Shown one piece after another: positions 17,325-25,586 of a stretch of 64,000 nt of DNA. The position numbers were made by a program, and so were the translations under genes. Location of the stretch: NCBI RefSeq assembly GCF_030317115.1, contig NZ_JASZYF010000012.1, forward strand, positions 113,572-177,571, written 5' to 3'. The notes beneath the pieces were generated by a model that had not been told where the DNA came from, made no database searches, and saw only the letters and a program-made list of their open reading frames with translations. The number at the start of each line of letters is the position of its first letter. The first letter of the stretch is position 1. This DNA is from Variovorax gracilis. GTDB taxonomy: Bacteria > Pseudomonadota > Gammaproteobacteria > Burkholderiales > Burkholderiaceae_C.

Positions 17325-18389
17325 TCATGCAGTCGTACGAACGATGCCCCGCTCGGCCATGCAGGCCGCCAAGGCATCGGCGATGGTGCGCGACAGCGGC
17401 ACCCCTTGCGCTTGCGCCGCGCGCTGCTGTGACATCGCATGTTCGCCCGGGACACGTACCTTTTCAACGCCAGGCCGAGGCGGATTCTTCCGGCACGCCT
17501 CGGCCAGCCAGGTGCTCTCCGCCTCGAATGCTGACCGACCACCGAATGCGTCGGGGTCGATCACTTGCAGGAAGACGTTCATGAGCGTTCCCCTCGGGTG
17601 GGTGTTGCGCCCCAGCCCCGACAGTACCTGAGTCAATGCTTCCACAAGCAATGCCAGGCCGTAGCCCTTGTGCCCGTGATCCAGGCCGCCGATAGGCAAG
17701 AGGCTCCCGCCGCCCGACACGGCCGCGGCGGGGTCGTCTGTCGGATGGCCCGCCGCATCCAGCGCCCAGGCGGCTGGAAAGCGCTGGCCCGCCTTCGCGA
17801 GTTGCTTCGCCCGATTGTTCGTCGTGATGGACGCACTGATGTCCAGCAGCACGGGATCTCCGGTCGTCGGTATGCCTGCCGCGATGGGGTTGGGCGTGAA
17901 CAGGCTGCGCGTGCCGCCGAACGGCGCCACGCCGGCAGCCGCTGGCCCGGAGCAACTGAGGATCGGCAGCAGACCGCGCTCCGTCAGGCGCGGAAGGTAG
18001 GTAGCGAGTGCCCCGGTGTGGTGGCTCCCGGCGATGGTGAGCGTGAAGACGCCGTGGATCGCGATGCGCTCGAGCGCGAGATCGATGCCGCGTTCGATCA
18101 GCCAGGCGCCCGGCAGGCGATGGCCCTTCCAGGCGACGCACGCCCCGCGATCGGAAATCACTTCGGGTTCGCCGTCGCAAGCCATGTCGCCCGATTCCAG
18201 CGCATCGACGTAGCCGGGCGCCAATGCCAGGCCATGGGTGGTGTGACCCATCATGTCCGCGAGAACCAGCGGTCGGGCGACGCTGCCCGCCTTGGGCTCG
18301 GCGAGGCCGGCCGCAGCAAAGAGCCGGGCGACGTCGCCTTCGAGCGCAGCGCGCGGCCATCGCTCGATGTTGGGTTGAGCGTTGCTCAT
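17325..18389 (-). CDS. Ldh-family NAD(P)-dependent oxidoreductase (malate/L-lactate dehydrogenase type 2)
   Basis: This 354-residue protein belongs to the Ldh/YlbC/ComC family, NAD(P)H-dependent reductases of 2-keto acids that are unrelated to classical lactate dehydrogenase. Characteristic stretches are ADMMGHTTHGLALAPGYVDAL, IAGSHHTGALATYLP with the catalytic histidine, TPNPIAAGIPTTGDPVLLDIS, and GHKGYGLALLVEALTQVLSG. Members reduce 2,3-diketogulonate, delta-1-piperideine-2-carboxylate or other 2-keto acids. The start at 18389 matches the family; a long upstream extension overlaps the Dabb gene and is not used. It is last in a minus-strand cluster with a semialdehyde dehydrogenase and an RraA-like aldolase, so reduction of a keto-acid intermediate is the likely role. 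Confidence 0.87.
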   Translation of the reverse strand: MSNAQPNIERWPRAALEGDVARLFAAAGLAEPKAGSVARPLVLADMMGHTTHGLALAPGYVDALESGDMACDGEPEVISDRGACVAWKGHRLPGAWLIERGIDLALERIAIHGVFTLTIAGSHHTGALATYLPRLTERGLLPILSCSGPAAAGVAPFGGTRSLFTPNPIAAGIPTTGDPVLLDISASITTNNRAKQLAKAGQRFPAAWALDAAGHPTDDPAAAVSGGGSLLPIGGLDHGHKGYGLALLVEALTQVLSGLGRNTHPRGTLMNVFLQVIDPDAFGGRSAFEAESTWLAEACRKNPPRPGVEKVRVPGEHAMSQQRAAQAQGVPLSRTIADALAACMAERGIVRTTA

Positions 18390-18403
18390 GGAGGGTGACC
18401 CGT

Positions 18404-18700
18404 TCAGACGGTGTAGTCGACCGCCGCCCATTCGAAATAGGGCTTGAGATCGGCCACAAGAGCCTGATGCAGGGGATGGAACAGGTAGTCGTCGAGCGCC
18501 TTCGCGTCGGCCACCTCCGATTCGAGGACGTAGCCCCAGCAGATCGGACGGTCCAGTTCGTTGGCAGCGAACTTCCAGCGCTGGATGGCCGGGATCTGCG
18601 CACCGAGGGCGGCCATGCGGTTCGTCAGCGCTTCTTCCAGTCCGGGGTTCTTCGCCACCTCCGCCTTTCTTCGGAACAGCACGATGTGGCGCAGCGTCAT
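18404..18700 (-). CDS. Dabb-domain (stress-responsive alpha/beta barrel) protein
   Basis: This small cytoplasmic protein of 98 residues has a dimeric ferredoxin-like Dabb domain. The N-terminal LRHIVLFRRKAEV and the C-terminal HPLHQALVADLKPYFEWAAVDYTV are typical. Such proteins often sit in catabolic operons, but few have known activities; some act as lyases or cyclases. The start at 18700 overlaps the stop of the upstream aldehyde dehydrogenase (ends 18697) by 4 bp, indicating translational coupling. The upstream ATG at 18730 is less likely. Confidence 0.8.
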   Translation of the reverse strand: MTLRHIVLFRRKAEVAKNPGLEEALTNRMAALGAQIPAIQRWKFAANELDRPICWGYVLESEVADAKALDDYLFHPLHQALVADLKPYFEWAAVDYTV

Positions 18701-20166
18701 ACGGGCACTCCCTTGCGATCGAGCATCCATTGAGGCGGGTCCTGCAAGGCCACGGGTCGAAGAAAGCGGTCCATGGCCGCATAGCCGACCGAAGTGGTGA
18801 AAGGTTGGGTCGATGCCGGATACGGGCCGCCGTGATGCTGGGCCGCGGTGACGGCGACACCTGTCGGAACGCCGCTGAACAGCACGCGGCCAGCGACCTG
18901 CGTGGCAGCGCGCACCAGACGGCGTGTGTCTTCGCTCTGCGTCTCGGCACCCCAGAGGGTCACAGTCAGCGAGCCGCCGATGGCAGCCAGCACCTGTGTT
19001 GCTTCATGGGTCGACGCGACCCGCACGACCAATACGGCCGAGCCGAACACTTCTTCGTGCAAGGCCCGGTTGGCGATGAAGTCTGCGCCCGACACCTCGC
19101 CCAGGAACGGTCGTGGCAACTCCCCGCCCGTGTCGTCGTCGACCAGGGGCGCGAGCTGCGGCGTCCCACGCCATTGCGCCACGCCGCGCTCGAAGGTCGC
19201 ACGAATGCCAGCCGACAACATGGCATGCGGCTGCATGCCCCGAAGTGCCGTTGCGAGAGCGCTGACGAAGGCATCGCCAGCGGTGCCTTCGGGCACCACG
19301 ATCACGCCGGGACTGGTGCAGAACTGGCCCGCACCGAGGCAGATCGATCCCGCCAGCGTCGCGGCCAACTCGGCGCTGTCCGATGCGAGCGCCGACGGAA
19401 GGACCACGAGCGGGTTGACCGAACCGAGTTCGCCATAGAAGGGGATGGGCCGCGGCCGTTCGGCGGCGACCTTGGCCAGCGCGATGCCGCCCTTGTACGA
19501 ACCGGTGAACGCGACGGCGGCAATGGCCGGCGCCCGGACCAGCCTCACGCCGACTTCGATCGAAGCGCCTTGCACGAACTGGAAGACGCCTGCGGGCAAG
19601 CCTTGGGCGTCCACGACCTTTCGAGCCAATACCGCGGTTCGACGAGAGAGCTCGGGATGTGCGGGATGGCCCTTCACGACAACGGGGCACCCTGCGGCCA
19701 GCGCTGAGGCCGTGTCGCCGCCCAGCACCGAGAACGCGAAGGGAAAGTTGCTGGCCGAGAACATTGCGACCGGGCCGATCGGCACGCGCACGCAGGTAAG
19801 TCGCGGGCGACCGGCCGGCGGCGCACCGGCGACGGCTGCGTCGTCGGTGAGGGCATGCGCCGCGCCGCGTTCAACTTCATCCGCAAAGCCGCGGAGTTGG
19901 AAAGTGGTGCGGTCGAGTTCGCCGTTCAGGCGGGGCAGGCCGAGGCCGCTTTCGCGATCGGCGAGCGCGACCAGCGCTTCACGATCGGCTTCAAGTGCAT
20001 CGGCCAGCGCGCGCAGCAAGGCGCCGCGCCGGGCCGCGGCAGTGGAGGCGAAATCATCGGCCGCGTTCGCCGCAGCCCGCACGGCCTCGTCGATCTCGGT
20101 GCCCGTGGATTCGGCCCAGCGCTCGCCGATGGCGGCGCCGGTGCGTGCTTCGATGGATTGGAGCAT
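18697..20166 (-). CDS. Alpha-ketoglutarate semialdehyde (2,5-dioxovalerate) dehydrogenase-like protein
   Basis: This is an aldehyde dehydrogenase of 489 residues in the NADP-dependent subgroup that oxidises alpha-ketoglutarate semialdehyde to alpha-ketoglutarate, the last step of oxidative pentose and hexarate pathways. The cofactor-binding region has MFSASNFPFAFSVLGGDTASAL. The catalytic glutamate lies in YGELGSVNP and the catalytic cysteine in GAGQFCTSPG. The C-terminal region GVPTGVAVTAAQHHGGPYPAS is characteristic of this subgroup. It ends 4 bp into the Dabb gene and begins 7 bp after the NTF2-like gene, so it is mid-operon. It suits the galactarate dehydratase encoded a few kilobases away, although the decarboxylating step that would link them is not in this window. 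Confidence 0.9.
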   Translation of the reverse strand: MLQSIEARTGAAIGERWAESTGTEIDEAVRAAANAADDFASTAAARRGALLRALADALEADREALVALADRESGLGLPRLNGELDRTTFQLRGFADEVERGAAHALTDDAAVAGAPPAGRPRLTCVRVPIGPVAMFSASNFPFAFSVLGGDTASALAAGCPVVVKGHPAHPELSRRTAVLARKVVDAQGLPAGVFQFVQGASIEVGVRLVRAPAIAAVAFTGSYKGGIALAKVAAERPRPIPFYGELGSVNPLVVLPSALASDSAELAATLAGSICLGAGQFCTSPGVIVVPEGTAGDAFVSALATALRGMQPHAMLSAGIRATFERGVAQWRGTPQLAPLVDDDTGGELPRPFLGEVSGADFIANRALHEEVFGSAVLVVRVASTHEATQVLAAIGGSLTVTLWGAETQSEDTRRLVRAATQVAGRVLFSGVPTGVAVTAAQHHGGPYPASTQPFTTSVGYAAMDRFLRPVALQDPPQWMLDRKGVPV

Positions 20167-20173
20167 CTCTTTC

Positions 20174-20629
20174 TTACTTGCTCTTGAGCGGATAGCCGCG
20201 TCCCACGTAGTCGAAGGCGACGAGTTCGTTGATCTTCACCTCCTTGTCGGCAGGCGCTGCGTAGTAGGCGCGGATCTCGGCGATCTTGCCGGTCTCCGGG
20301 TCGAAGTCGTACCACTCGGCACCGCGCAGGGCGGTGCCGCTCTTGTTCTTCCAGTGCGTCCACTCGATCATGGCCTCGGGCGAGTTGTGGCTCACGATCA
20401 GCTTGTCGATGGTCCATTGCGAGCCCAGCGTCTCCACGCACCATTGCCACTTCTTCGCGATGGTGTCGGCCGAGCGCCAGGGGATCTCGGGCAAGCCTGC
20501 CGGAAAGTAGTGCACGGCATCGGGCGTGAAGCAATCGACCAGTGCGTCGTAATCGGCAGCGTTGCAGGCATCGAAGTAGCGGCGGATCAGCGCGGCGTGG
20601 TCCTCGGGCGTGAATTTCGAAGCGGCCAT
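20174..20629 (-). CDS. NTF2-like (SnoaL-type) protein
   Basis: This 151-residue protein has the cone-shaped NTF2/SnoaL fold: an N-terminal helix with HAALIRRYFDACNAADYDALVDCF, then FTPDAVHYFPAG, and C-terminal strands with GAEWYDFDPETGKIAEIRAYY. Proteins of this type act as small isomerases, cyclases or binding proteins, and the sequence does not tell which. It lies in the minus-strand operon between the RraA-like aldolase and the semialdehyde dehydrogenase, so it probably handles an intermediate of that pathway. Confidence 0.8.
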   Translation of the reverse strand: MAASKFTPEDHAALIRRYFDACNAADYDALVDCFTPDAVHYFPAGLPEIPWRSADTIAKKWQWCVETLGSQWTIDKLIVSHNSPEAMIEWTHWKNKSGTALRGAEWYDFDPETGKIAEIRAYYAAPADKEVKINELVAFDYVGRGYPLKSK

Positions 20630-20662
20630 GTTCGGGTCTCCTGTTCTATCCGGGTCAGTGGA

Positions 20663-21472
20663 TCAGCGGCTGCCTGCCGGCTTGGCCGGCGCGATCGTCG
20701 GGCGGCCGTCGGCCACCCATTGCCTGTGCTGCGCGCGCGTTGCATCGCTCGGGGGGTAGAGGCCCCAGAGCGCTTCGCCGGCCTGCACCCGCAATGCGAG
20801 GTAGGCCTCGATGTCGTCGCGCTTCTCGCAGAGGTCGGCCATCTCTTCGGCCAGGTGGGCGGGGATCACGGTGATGTTGTCGCCGTCGCCATGGATCACG
20901 TCGCCGGGATACACCGCGACGCCGGCGCAGCCAATGGGCACCTGCAGGTCGGCCACATGGTGATAGGACAGGCGCGTGGTCGCGGTGACGCCCGTGCACC
21001 AGATCGGAAAGTCCATCTGGCTGAGTTCAGTGCCGTCGCGGAAGGTGCCGTCGGTGATCACGCCGCGAGCGCCGCGCATCATCATCCGCGTGATCAGCAT
21101 ATTGCCCATGGAGGCGGCGCGGCCGTCCTTGTTGCTGTCGATCACGAGCACGTGTCCGGGCTCGATCTGCTCGACGCCGACCCATTGCAGGTTGTCGGCG
21201 CTGGGTTCCGTCGTGAGATTGCCGTAGACATCCACATCCTCGCGCGCCGGGATGAAGCGCATGGTGTACGCCCGGCCCGCGAAGGGCTTGATCTTCTTGT
21301 TCAGCGGCGTCAGCCCGTGCAGCACGGGTTGACGGAAGCCCTTGATGTAGAGCTGCGTCGTGAGCGAGCCGCTCGTGGCCTTGGCGAGCCGATCCAGCAC
21401 GGCGTCGGAGACGTAGGGCGCGGGTGCCCTCTGAGGAATCGAAGACAGGGGCGGGGGAGGCGTGGTGGTCAT
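20663..21472 (-). CDS. RraA-family aldolase/decarboxylase-like protein
   Basis: The 269-residue protein matches the RraA/HMG-aldolase fold. The key segment is RGARGVITDGTFRDGTEL, where the Arg-Asp pair binds metal and substrate. Another is IDSNKDGRAASMGNMLITRM. Members cleave 4-hydroxy-4-methyl-2-oxoglutarate or related 2-keto acids to pyruvate, or decarboxylate oxaloacetate. It is longer than minimal RraA proteins (about 160 residues), with extensions at both ends. It is first in a minus-strand operon and divergent from the IclR fusion regulator. It could split 5-keto-4-deoxyglucarate or a similar keto acid made by the dehydratases nearby; that is inference. Confidence 0.83.
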   Translation of the reverse strand: MTTTPPPPLSSIPQRAPAPYVSDAVLDRLAKATSGSLTTQLYIKGFRQPVLHGLTPLNKKIKPFAGRAYTMRFIPAREDVDVYGNLTTEPSADNLQWVGVEQIEPGHVLVIDSNKDGRAASMGNMLITRMMMRGARGVITDGTFRDGTELSQMDFPIWCTGVTATTRLSYHHVADLQVPIGCAGVAVYPGDVIHGDGDNITVIPAHLAEEMADLCEKRDDIEAYLALRVQAGEALWGLYPPSDATRAQHRQWVADGRPTIAPAKPAGSR

Positions 21473-21476
21473 GGTC

Positions 21477-21486
21477 TTGTCTCAAA
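21477..21486 (-). promoter_or_regulatory. Inverted-repeat half-site TTGTCTCAAA next to the RraA-like gene
   Basis: TTGTCTCAAA lies 4 bp upstream of the RraA-like start codon. Its exact reverse complement, TTTGAGACAA, occurs at 21612-21621, just ahead of the divergent IclR fusion gene. Such a matched pair flanking a divergent promoter region is a plausible operator set for the IclR-type regulator. Confidence 0.45.
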
Positions 21487-21611
21487 CAGTGGGAACGAAC
21501 AGGCTAGGGCAGTCGGTGAGGAGGAATGGTGCTGATCGTAGGGAACACGCCCGAAAAATAGAATGACCCGCGACAGGCTGCCGACATCGTTCGGCACGTC
21601 AAGTACCATCA

Positions 21612-21621
21612 TTTGAGACAA
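21612..21621 (+). promoter_or_regulatory. Inverted-repeat half-site TTTGAGACAA next to the IclR fusion gene
   Basis: This is the reverse complement of the site at 21477-21486, placed 13 bp before the start codon of the IclR fusion gene. It probably mediates autoregulation by the same protein. Confidence 0.45.
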
Positions 21622-21634
21622 AAAGGCGAAAAGC

Positions 21635-23230
21635 ATGGCCACATCACCCGGCGAAGGCACCGGCGCTCTCGAAAAAGCGCTCGATGTGCTGGACGCCATC
21701 GGTTCCTCGCCACAAGGCCTGGGGCAGAGCGAGTTGGCCGAGCGGCTCTCGCTTCCGCGCACCACGGTCTACCGGCTGCTCGCGACGCTGGTGGCACGCG
21801 GCCTGATCCGGCGCGACCCGCTGCGCAAGGTGTATTGCCTGGGCTTTCGCTGTTTCGAGATGGCGCGACAGGCCTACGCGATGCCCGATCTCGTCGCGGC
21901 CGCCGCGCTGGAATTGCGCGCACTGCGCGACCTGACGGGCGAAACCAGTTATCTCGCCACGCTCGATGGCCGAGAGGTGATCTCGCTCGAACGCTGCGAT
22001 GGCGCGCACAGTCAGCGTTCGGCCGCTGCGCTCGGCCAGCGCAAGCCCGTGCATTGCACCAGCCAGGGGAAGGCGATCCTCTCCGCCATGCCCGACGACG
22101 CGCGCGACGCGATCGTGCGCGACGCGGTGCTGAAGCCGCTGACGCCGCTCACGATCACAGACCGCCGTCGGCTGCAGGCCGAACTGCGCATCACGAAGGC
22201 GCGCGGCTATGCCATCGACGACGAGGAGATCGTTCTCGGTGTGCGCTGCGTGGGTGCGCCGGTGGTCGACAGCGCGGGACAGGTGCGCGGGGCGATCAGC
22301 GTCGCAGGTCCGGCCTACCGCCTCACGCGCTCGCGTCTCGAGTTGCTGGGACCCGAGGTGGCCGAAGCGGCGCGGCGTGTCGGGGCGCAGTTGCCGCCGG
22401 TCGGTGCGGACGCAACCGCCAGCACCGAGGCGGCAGTGACCGCGCTGCCGGGAAGCTGGGCCTTTCATGGCGCCTATCCGATTTGGTCGGCCGATGGCGA
22501 GCGCCTTTGGTGGGCCGATGCGCTTGCCCCTTCAGTGCATCTGTTCGAGCTCGGCCAGGACCGAGAGGTCACCACCCTCGACGGGCCTGTCGTCGGCTTG
22601 CTGCGAAGCGGTGGCGATGTCGTCGTTGTCACGGAACGCGCTGCTTTCCGCGTCGACGCGCAGGGCAGCAAGCGTCCGCTCACGCCCTGGTTGTCGGGCC
22701 AGGTGCTCGCGGTATGCAATGGCGACGATGAAACCGTGTGGGCCGCCATCGCATTGCCGGAGGCCGGCGCCGCCGTGGGACAAGTGCGCGGGGACGGCAC
22801 GCTGGATGTCCAGTGGCGAGTCGGCGAAACAGTGCAGTCCCTCGGCTGGAGCGCCACGAGCGATGCGCTCTACGCGACCGCGCCGGTGTCCGGTGCGATC
22901 TTGCTGCTGCAGCCGGGCCAGGGCGTGGTGCGACGTCTTGCTTCGGTGCCCAAGGGCTCGGGGCGGGTGAGCGGCCTGGCGTTCGATGCGCAGGGAGGCA
23001 TTTGGACCGCGCTGTGCGATGGCTGGTCCGTGGTGCGGTTCACGCCCGATGGCCAGCTCGACCGGGTCGTGGGCTTGCCCGTGCCGTGCGCGACCGACCT
23101 GGCCTTTTCACCGGCGCCGGACGACACGGGTGGTGAAAAGCTGGTGATCACGACGGCGCGACACAGCGTGCCGCTCGACACGCTGCCCAGTGCGCCGTTG
23201 TCGGGACGGCTCGTCACGCTGACGACCTGA
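21635..23230 (+). CDS. IclR-family regulator fused to a metal-site-less SMP-30/gluconolactonase propeller
   Basis: This 531-residue protein joins two known modules. Residues about 10-75 form the IclR winged helix (GLGQSELAERLSLPRTTVYRLL) and about 85-255 the IclR effector domain (SQGKAILSAMPDDARD, GVRCVGAPVVDSAGQVRGAIS). From about 268 to the end it is a six-bladed SMP-30/gluconolactonase propeller. The residues that hold the catalytic metal in that enzyme family are replaced: the Glu of the GE-x-P-V-W motif is Ala280 (GAYPIW), the Asn of the P/S-N-G motif is Gln401 (VQSLGWS), and the Asp of P-D-G is Ser446 (VSGLAFD). The propeller is therefore probably a ligand sensor, perhaps for a sugar lactone. 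The gene is divergent from the RraA-like operon that it likely controls. Confidence 0.88.
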   Translation: MATSPGEGTGALEKALDVLDAIGSSPQGLGQSELAERLSLPRTTVYRLLATLVARGLIRRDPLRKVYCLGFRCFEMARQAYAMPDLVAAAALELRALRDLTGETSYLATLDGREVISLERCDGAHSQRSAAALGQRKPVHCTSQGKAILSAMPDDARDAIVRDAVLKPLTPLTITDRRRLQAELRITKARGYAIDDEEIVLGVRCVGAPVVDSAGQVRGAISVAGPAYRLTRSRLELLGPEVAEAARRVGAQLPPVGADATASTEAAVTALPGSWAFHGAYPIWSADGERLWWADALAPSVHLFELGQDREVTTLDGPVVGLLRSGGDVVVVTERAAFRVDAQGSKRPLTPWLSGQVLAVCNGDDETVWAAIALPEAGAAVGQVRGDGTLDVQWRVGETVQSLGWSATSDALYATAPVSGAILLLQPGQGVVRRLASVPKGSGRVSGLAFDAQGGIWTALCDGWSVVRFTPDGQLDRVVGLPVPCATDLAFSPAPDDTGGEKLVITTARHSVPLDTLPSAPLSGRLVTLTT

Positions 23231-23572
23231 AGGAAAGCGCACGACGCCTGTCGCGCCCCGACCGCTCCTCAGGCGACCGAAGTACTCAATTCAGTCGAGG
23301 GCTCGACTCGAGCCGATGGACTTCCGACCAGAAACCCTACGAGAGCAGCCAGGCTTGGAACGATTGCCACAGAGAGGAACGACAAAATCATTGGGGACTC
23401 CACCAGGGCAACAGCGCCCTGCGGGGTCAGTGTAAACCCTTAGGTGTTTACCCGGAAGTATTCGGTGTGGATCAATGTGCGAAATACCCTGCGTTGATCC
23501 GGGCGCTGTTGCAACCGAGGAGCCTGTCGCGACACCACCCATGTATCTGCAAAGCGGGCCAATCGCATCTGT
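23231..23572. other. Intergenic region without a supported gene
   Basis: This 342-bp gap lies between the convergent stops of the IclR fusion gene and the LysR gene. Short frames exist on both strands but none resembles a protein. The only structure I see is an inverted repeat with arms GTAAAC and GTTTAC at 23432-23451, separated by 8 bp, which might act as a terminator stem or a leftover operator. Confidence 0.5.
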
Positions 23573-24532
23573 TCACGCTTTGCCGGGTTCAGGCCGTGGC
23601 CGTCGTGAAGGTCTTTTCCATCCAGCTTTTCGCATCTCTCGATCCGGTTCGCTGGCGGCCCGTTCCAGAACCCAGTCGACGAAGCTCATGACCTCTGGGC
23701 GTTGAGCGTGTCGCTCTGGGTACACCAGAAAATGCGCCTGCACCGGCAAATACTCTCCTGATGCGAATACCGGCCGCAGCCGACCCTTCCGTAGATGCGG
23801 CTCGCCGATGGAAGTGCTTTCGAATGCCACTCCCAGGCCCTGCACTGCAGCATCGAGCGCCATGAATGCGCGGTCGAATCGATAGGCGTAGCTCCCAGGC
23901 GTATGGGCAATCTTCTGGGCAGTGAACCAGTCCGGCCACTGGAGCACGCCGACGGTGGACTGGATGAGCGGAACGTTCATCAGGTCTTCAGGCGTGGTGA
24001 TGCGATGGCGCCTGATGAACGAGGGACTTGCCAAGGGCATGATCTGCTCGTCAAAGATCGTCTTGACCGCGAGTTGCGGCCAATGCGCCGCGCCGTATCG
24101 GATGTCGATGTCCGTGTGGCCGGCGGAAAAATCCGAATGCACGACGGACGCTGACATCGACAGCGAAATGCTGGGATGGTCTTTCGCGAAATCCGTGAGG
24201 CGCGGCATCAGCCAAAGGGTGGCGAAGCTCGGTGTCGAGTGCACATGCAGCGTGTTGCGCACCCCCTTCCTCGCGTTGTCGGTGGCCGCACCGATTGCGG
24301 CCATTGCGCCGCTGACCCGCCTCAAGTAGTCATCGCCGGCAATGGTGAGTTCGACGTTGTGCGCAGTGCGCTCGAAGAGCCGAATGGCCAGGAATTGTTC
24401 AAGCTTGGCGATCTGGTGACTGACGGCCGAGGCAGTGAGATGCAGTTCGCTCGCGGCCGAGGTGAAGCTTCTTCGCCGTGCCACGGCTTCGAAGGCCGCG
24501 AGGCAAGTGAAGGGTGGAAAGGACGAGCTCAT
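23573..24532 (-). CDS. LysR-family transcriptional regulator (GcvA-like)
   Basis: This 319-residue regulator has the LysR winged helix at residues about 5-65 (FPPFTCLAAFEAVARRRS, SAASELHLTASAVSHQI, LFERTAHNVELT). The effector domain is of the GcvA subtype (HVHSTPSFATLWLMPRL, IDIRYG, ALDAAVQGLGVAFEST). It carries an unusually basic C-terminal tail rich in Arg, Pro and Lys (about 305-319). It is divergent from the short-chain dehydrogenase gene at 24651 and probably controls the TRAP-transketolase locus. Confidence 0.92.
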   Translation of the reverse strand: MSSSFPPFTCLAAFEAVARRRSFTSAASELHLTASAVSHQIAKLEQFLAIRLFERTAHNVELTIAGDDYLRRVSGAMAAIGAATDNARKGVRNTLHVHSTPSFATLWLMPRLTDFAKDHPSISLSMSASVVHSDFSAGHTDIDIRYGAAHWPQLAVKTIFDEQIMPLASPSFIRRHRITTPEDLMNVPLIQSTVGVLQWPDWFTAQKIAHTPGSYAYRFDRAFMALDAAVQGLGVAFESTSIGEPHLRKGRLRPVFASGEYLPVQAHFLVYPERHAQRPEVMSFVDWVLERAASEPDREMRKAGWKRPSRRPRPEPGKA

Positions 24533-24555
24533 GGTGTGAATCCGGGTAAACCCAA

Positions 24556-24571
24556 TGATGACGATACATCA
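24556..24571. promoter_or_regulatory. Candidate LysR-type binding site between divergent genes
   Basis: The inverted repeat TGATG-N6-CATCA lies 24 bp upstream of the LysR start codon, in the gap shared with the divergent dehydrogenase gene. Its size and dyad suit the T-N11-A type of site bound by LysR proteins. Confidence 0.35.
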
Positions 24572-24650
24572 ACCTACACTGAAATAATATCGCTTTTCTT
24601 CATGCATGCAAGTTCCCACAATCACGACATCAACACACGTGGAGACAAAC

Positions 24651-25400
24651 ATGCTGCTATCAAACAAGGTCGTCCTCATCACCGGCGGTGCCGGACTCAA
24701 TGGCTTGGGTTTCGCCACTGCGCTGCAGATGGCCAGTCATGGCGCGCTGGTCGCGATCATGGATCTGGAGAGCGCCGAGCCCGCGAAAGCCGCGGCGCAA
24801 CTGGGAACCGAACATCTGGGCGTGGTGGCGAGCGTCACGGACAAGGCAGCCGTTGACCGTGCGGTCAACCAGGTGCTGGAGAAGTTCGGCCGCATCGACA
24901 TCCTCGTCAACAACGCCGGCATCACCCAGCCGCGCAAGACGGTGGACATCACGGGCGCCGACTACGACGCTGTGCTCGACGTCAGCCTGCGTGGCACCCT
25001 CTTGTGTTCCCAGGCGGTGATTCCCGCGATGGAGCGTCAGCGCAGCGGCTCCATCATCTGCATCTCCTCCGTCTCCGCGCAGCGCGGAGGCGGCATCCTC
25101 GGCGGTCCGCACTACTCGGCCGCGAAAGCTGGGGTGCTCGGGCTGGCCCGTGCGATGGCGCGCGAGTTGGGTCCCGTCGGCGTCCGCGTCAACTGCATCA
25201 CCCCGGGCCTGATCGGCACCGACATCATCAAAGGCAAGCTGACCGAAGAGAAGAAGGCCGAGATCGCCGAGACGGTCCCTCTCGGACGGCTGGGCGACCC
25301 CAAGGACATCGCAGGGGCCTGCATCTTCCTCGGCAGCGACTTGTCGGCGTACTGCACCGGCGTGACGCTGGACGTCAACGGCGGAATGCTGATTCATTGA
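24651..25400 (+). CDS. Short-chain dehydrogenase/reductase
   Basis: This 249-residue NAD(P)-dependent oxidoreductase has the classical SDR layout. The nucleotide-binding loop is TGGAGLNGLG, slightly longer than the usual TGxxxGxG. It also has NNAG at the end of strand four, the catalytic serine in ISSVSAQRGG, and Y-S-A-A-K in HYSAAKAG. The end, YCTGVTLDVNGGMLIH, is typical. GGAGACAAAC stands just before the ATG at 24651, which decides the start against an upstream ATG at 24606. It is first in an apparent transport and catabolic cluster (TRAP, transketolase) and probably oxidises an imported polyol or sugar. Confidence 0.9.
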   Translation: MLLSNKVVLITGGAGLNGLGFATALQMASHGALVAIMDLESAEPAKAAAQLGTEHLGVVASVTDKAAVDRAVNQVLEKFGRIDILVNNAGITQPRKTVDITGADYDAVLDVSLRGTLLCSQAVIPAMERQRSGSIICISSVSAQRGGGILGGPHYSAAKAGVLGLARAMARELGPVGVRVNCITPGLIGTDIIKGKLTEEKKAEIAETVPLGRLGDPKDIAGACIFLGSDLSAYCTGVTLDVNGGMLIH

Positions 25401-25586
25401 CGCCCTGAGAGGGAGCCGCCTGCTGCCAGGCTTTCCGCTCCCCGCGCTTTCCAGTTCTCGCAGACGACAGCCAACGGGTGCCCAGGTGCCCGGACGGCGG
25501 AGCCTTGCAGAGGCCGTCCGCCAATGATCCTCCGAGTGCCGCGGACTGACGGCACAGACTGAACCACAAATGGAGACAAGCACATC

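Noticed and set aside
23291..23542. 83-codon frame in the gap between the IclR fusion and LysR genes
   Set aside because: No family resemblance, no ribosome site, and an amino-acid mix typical of a chance frame.
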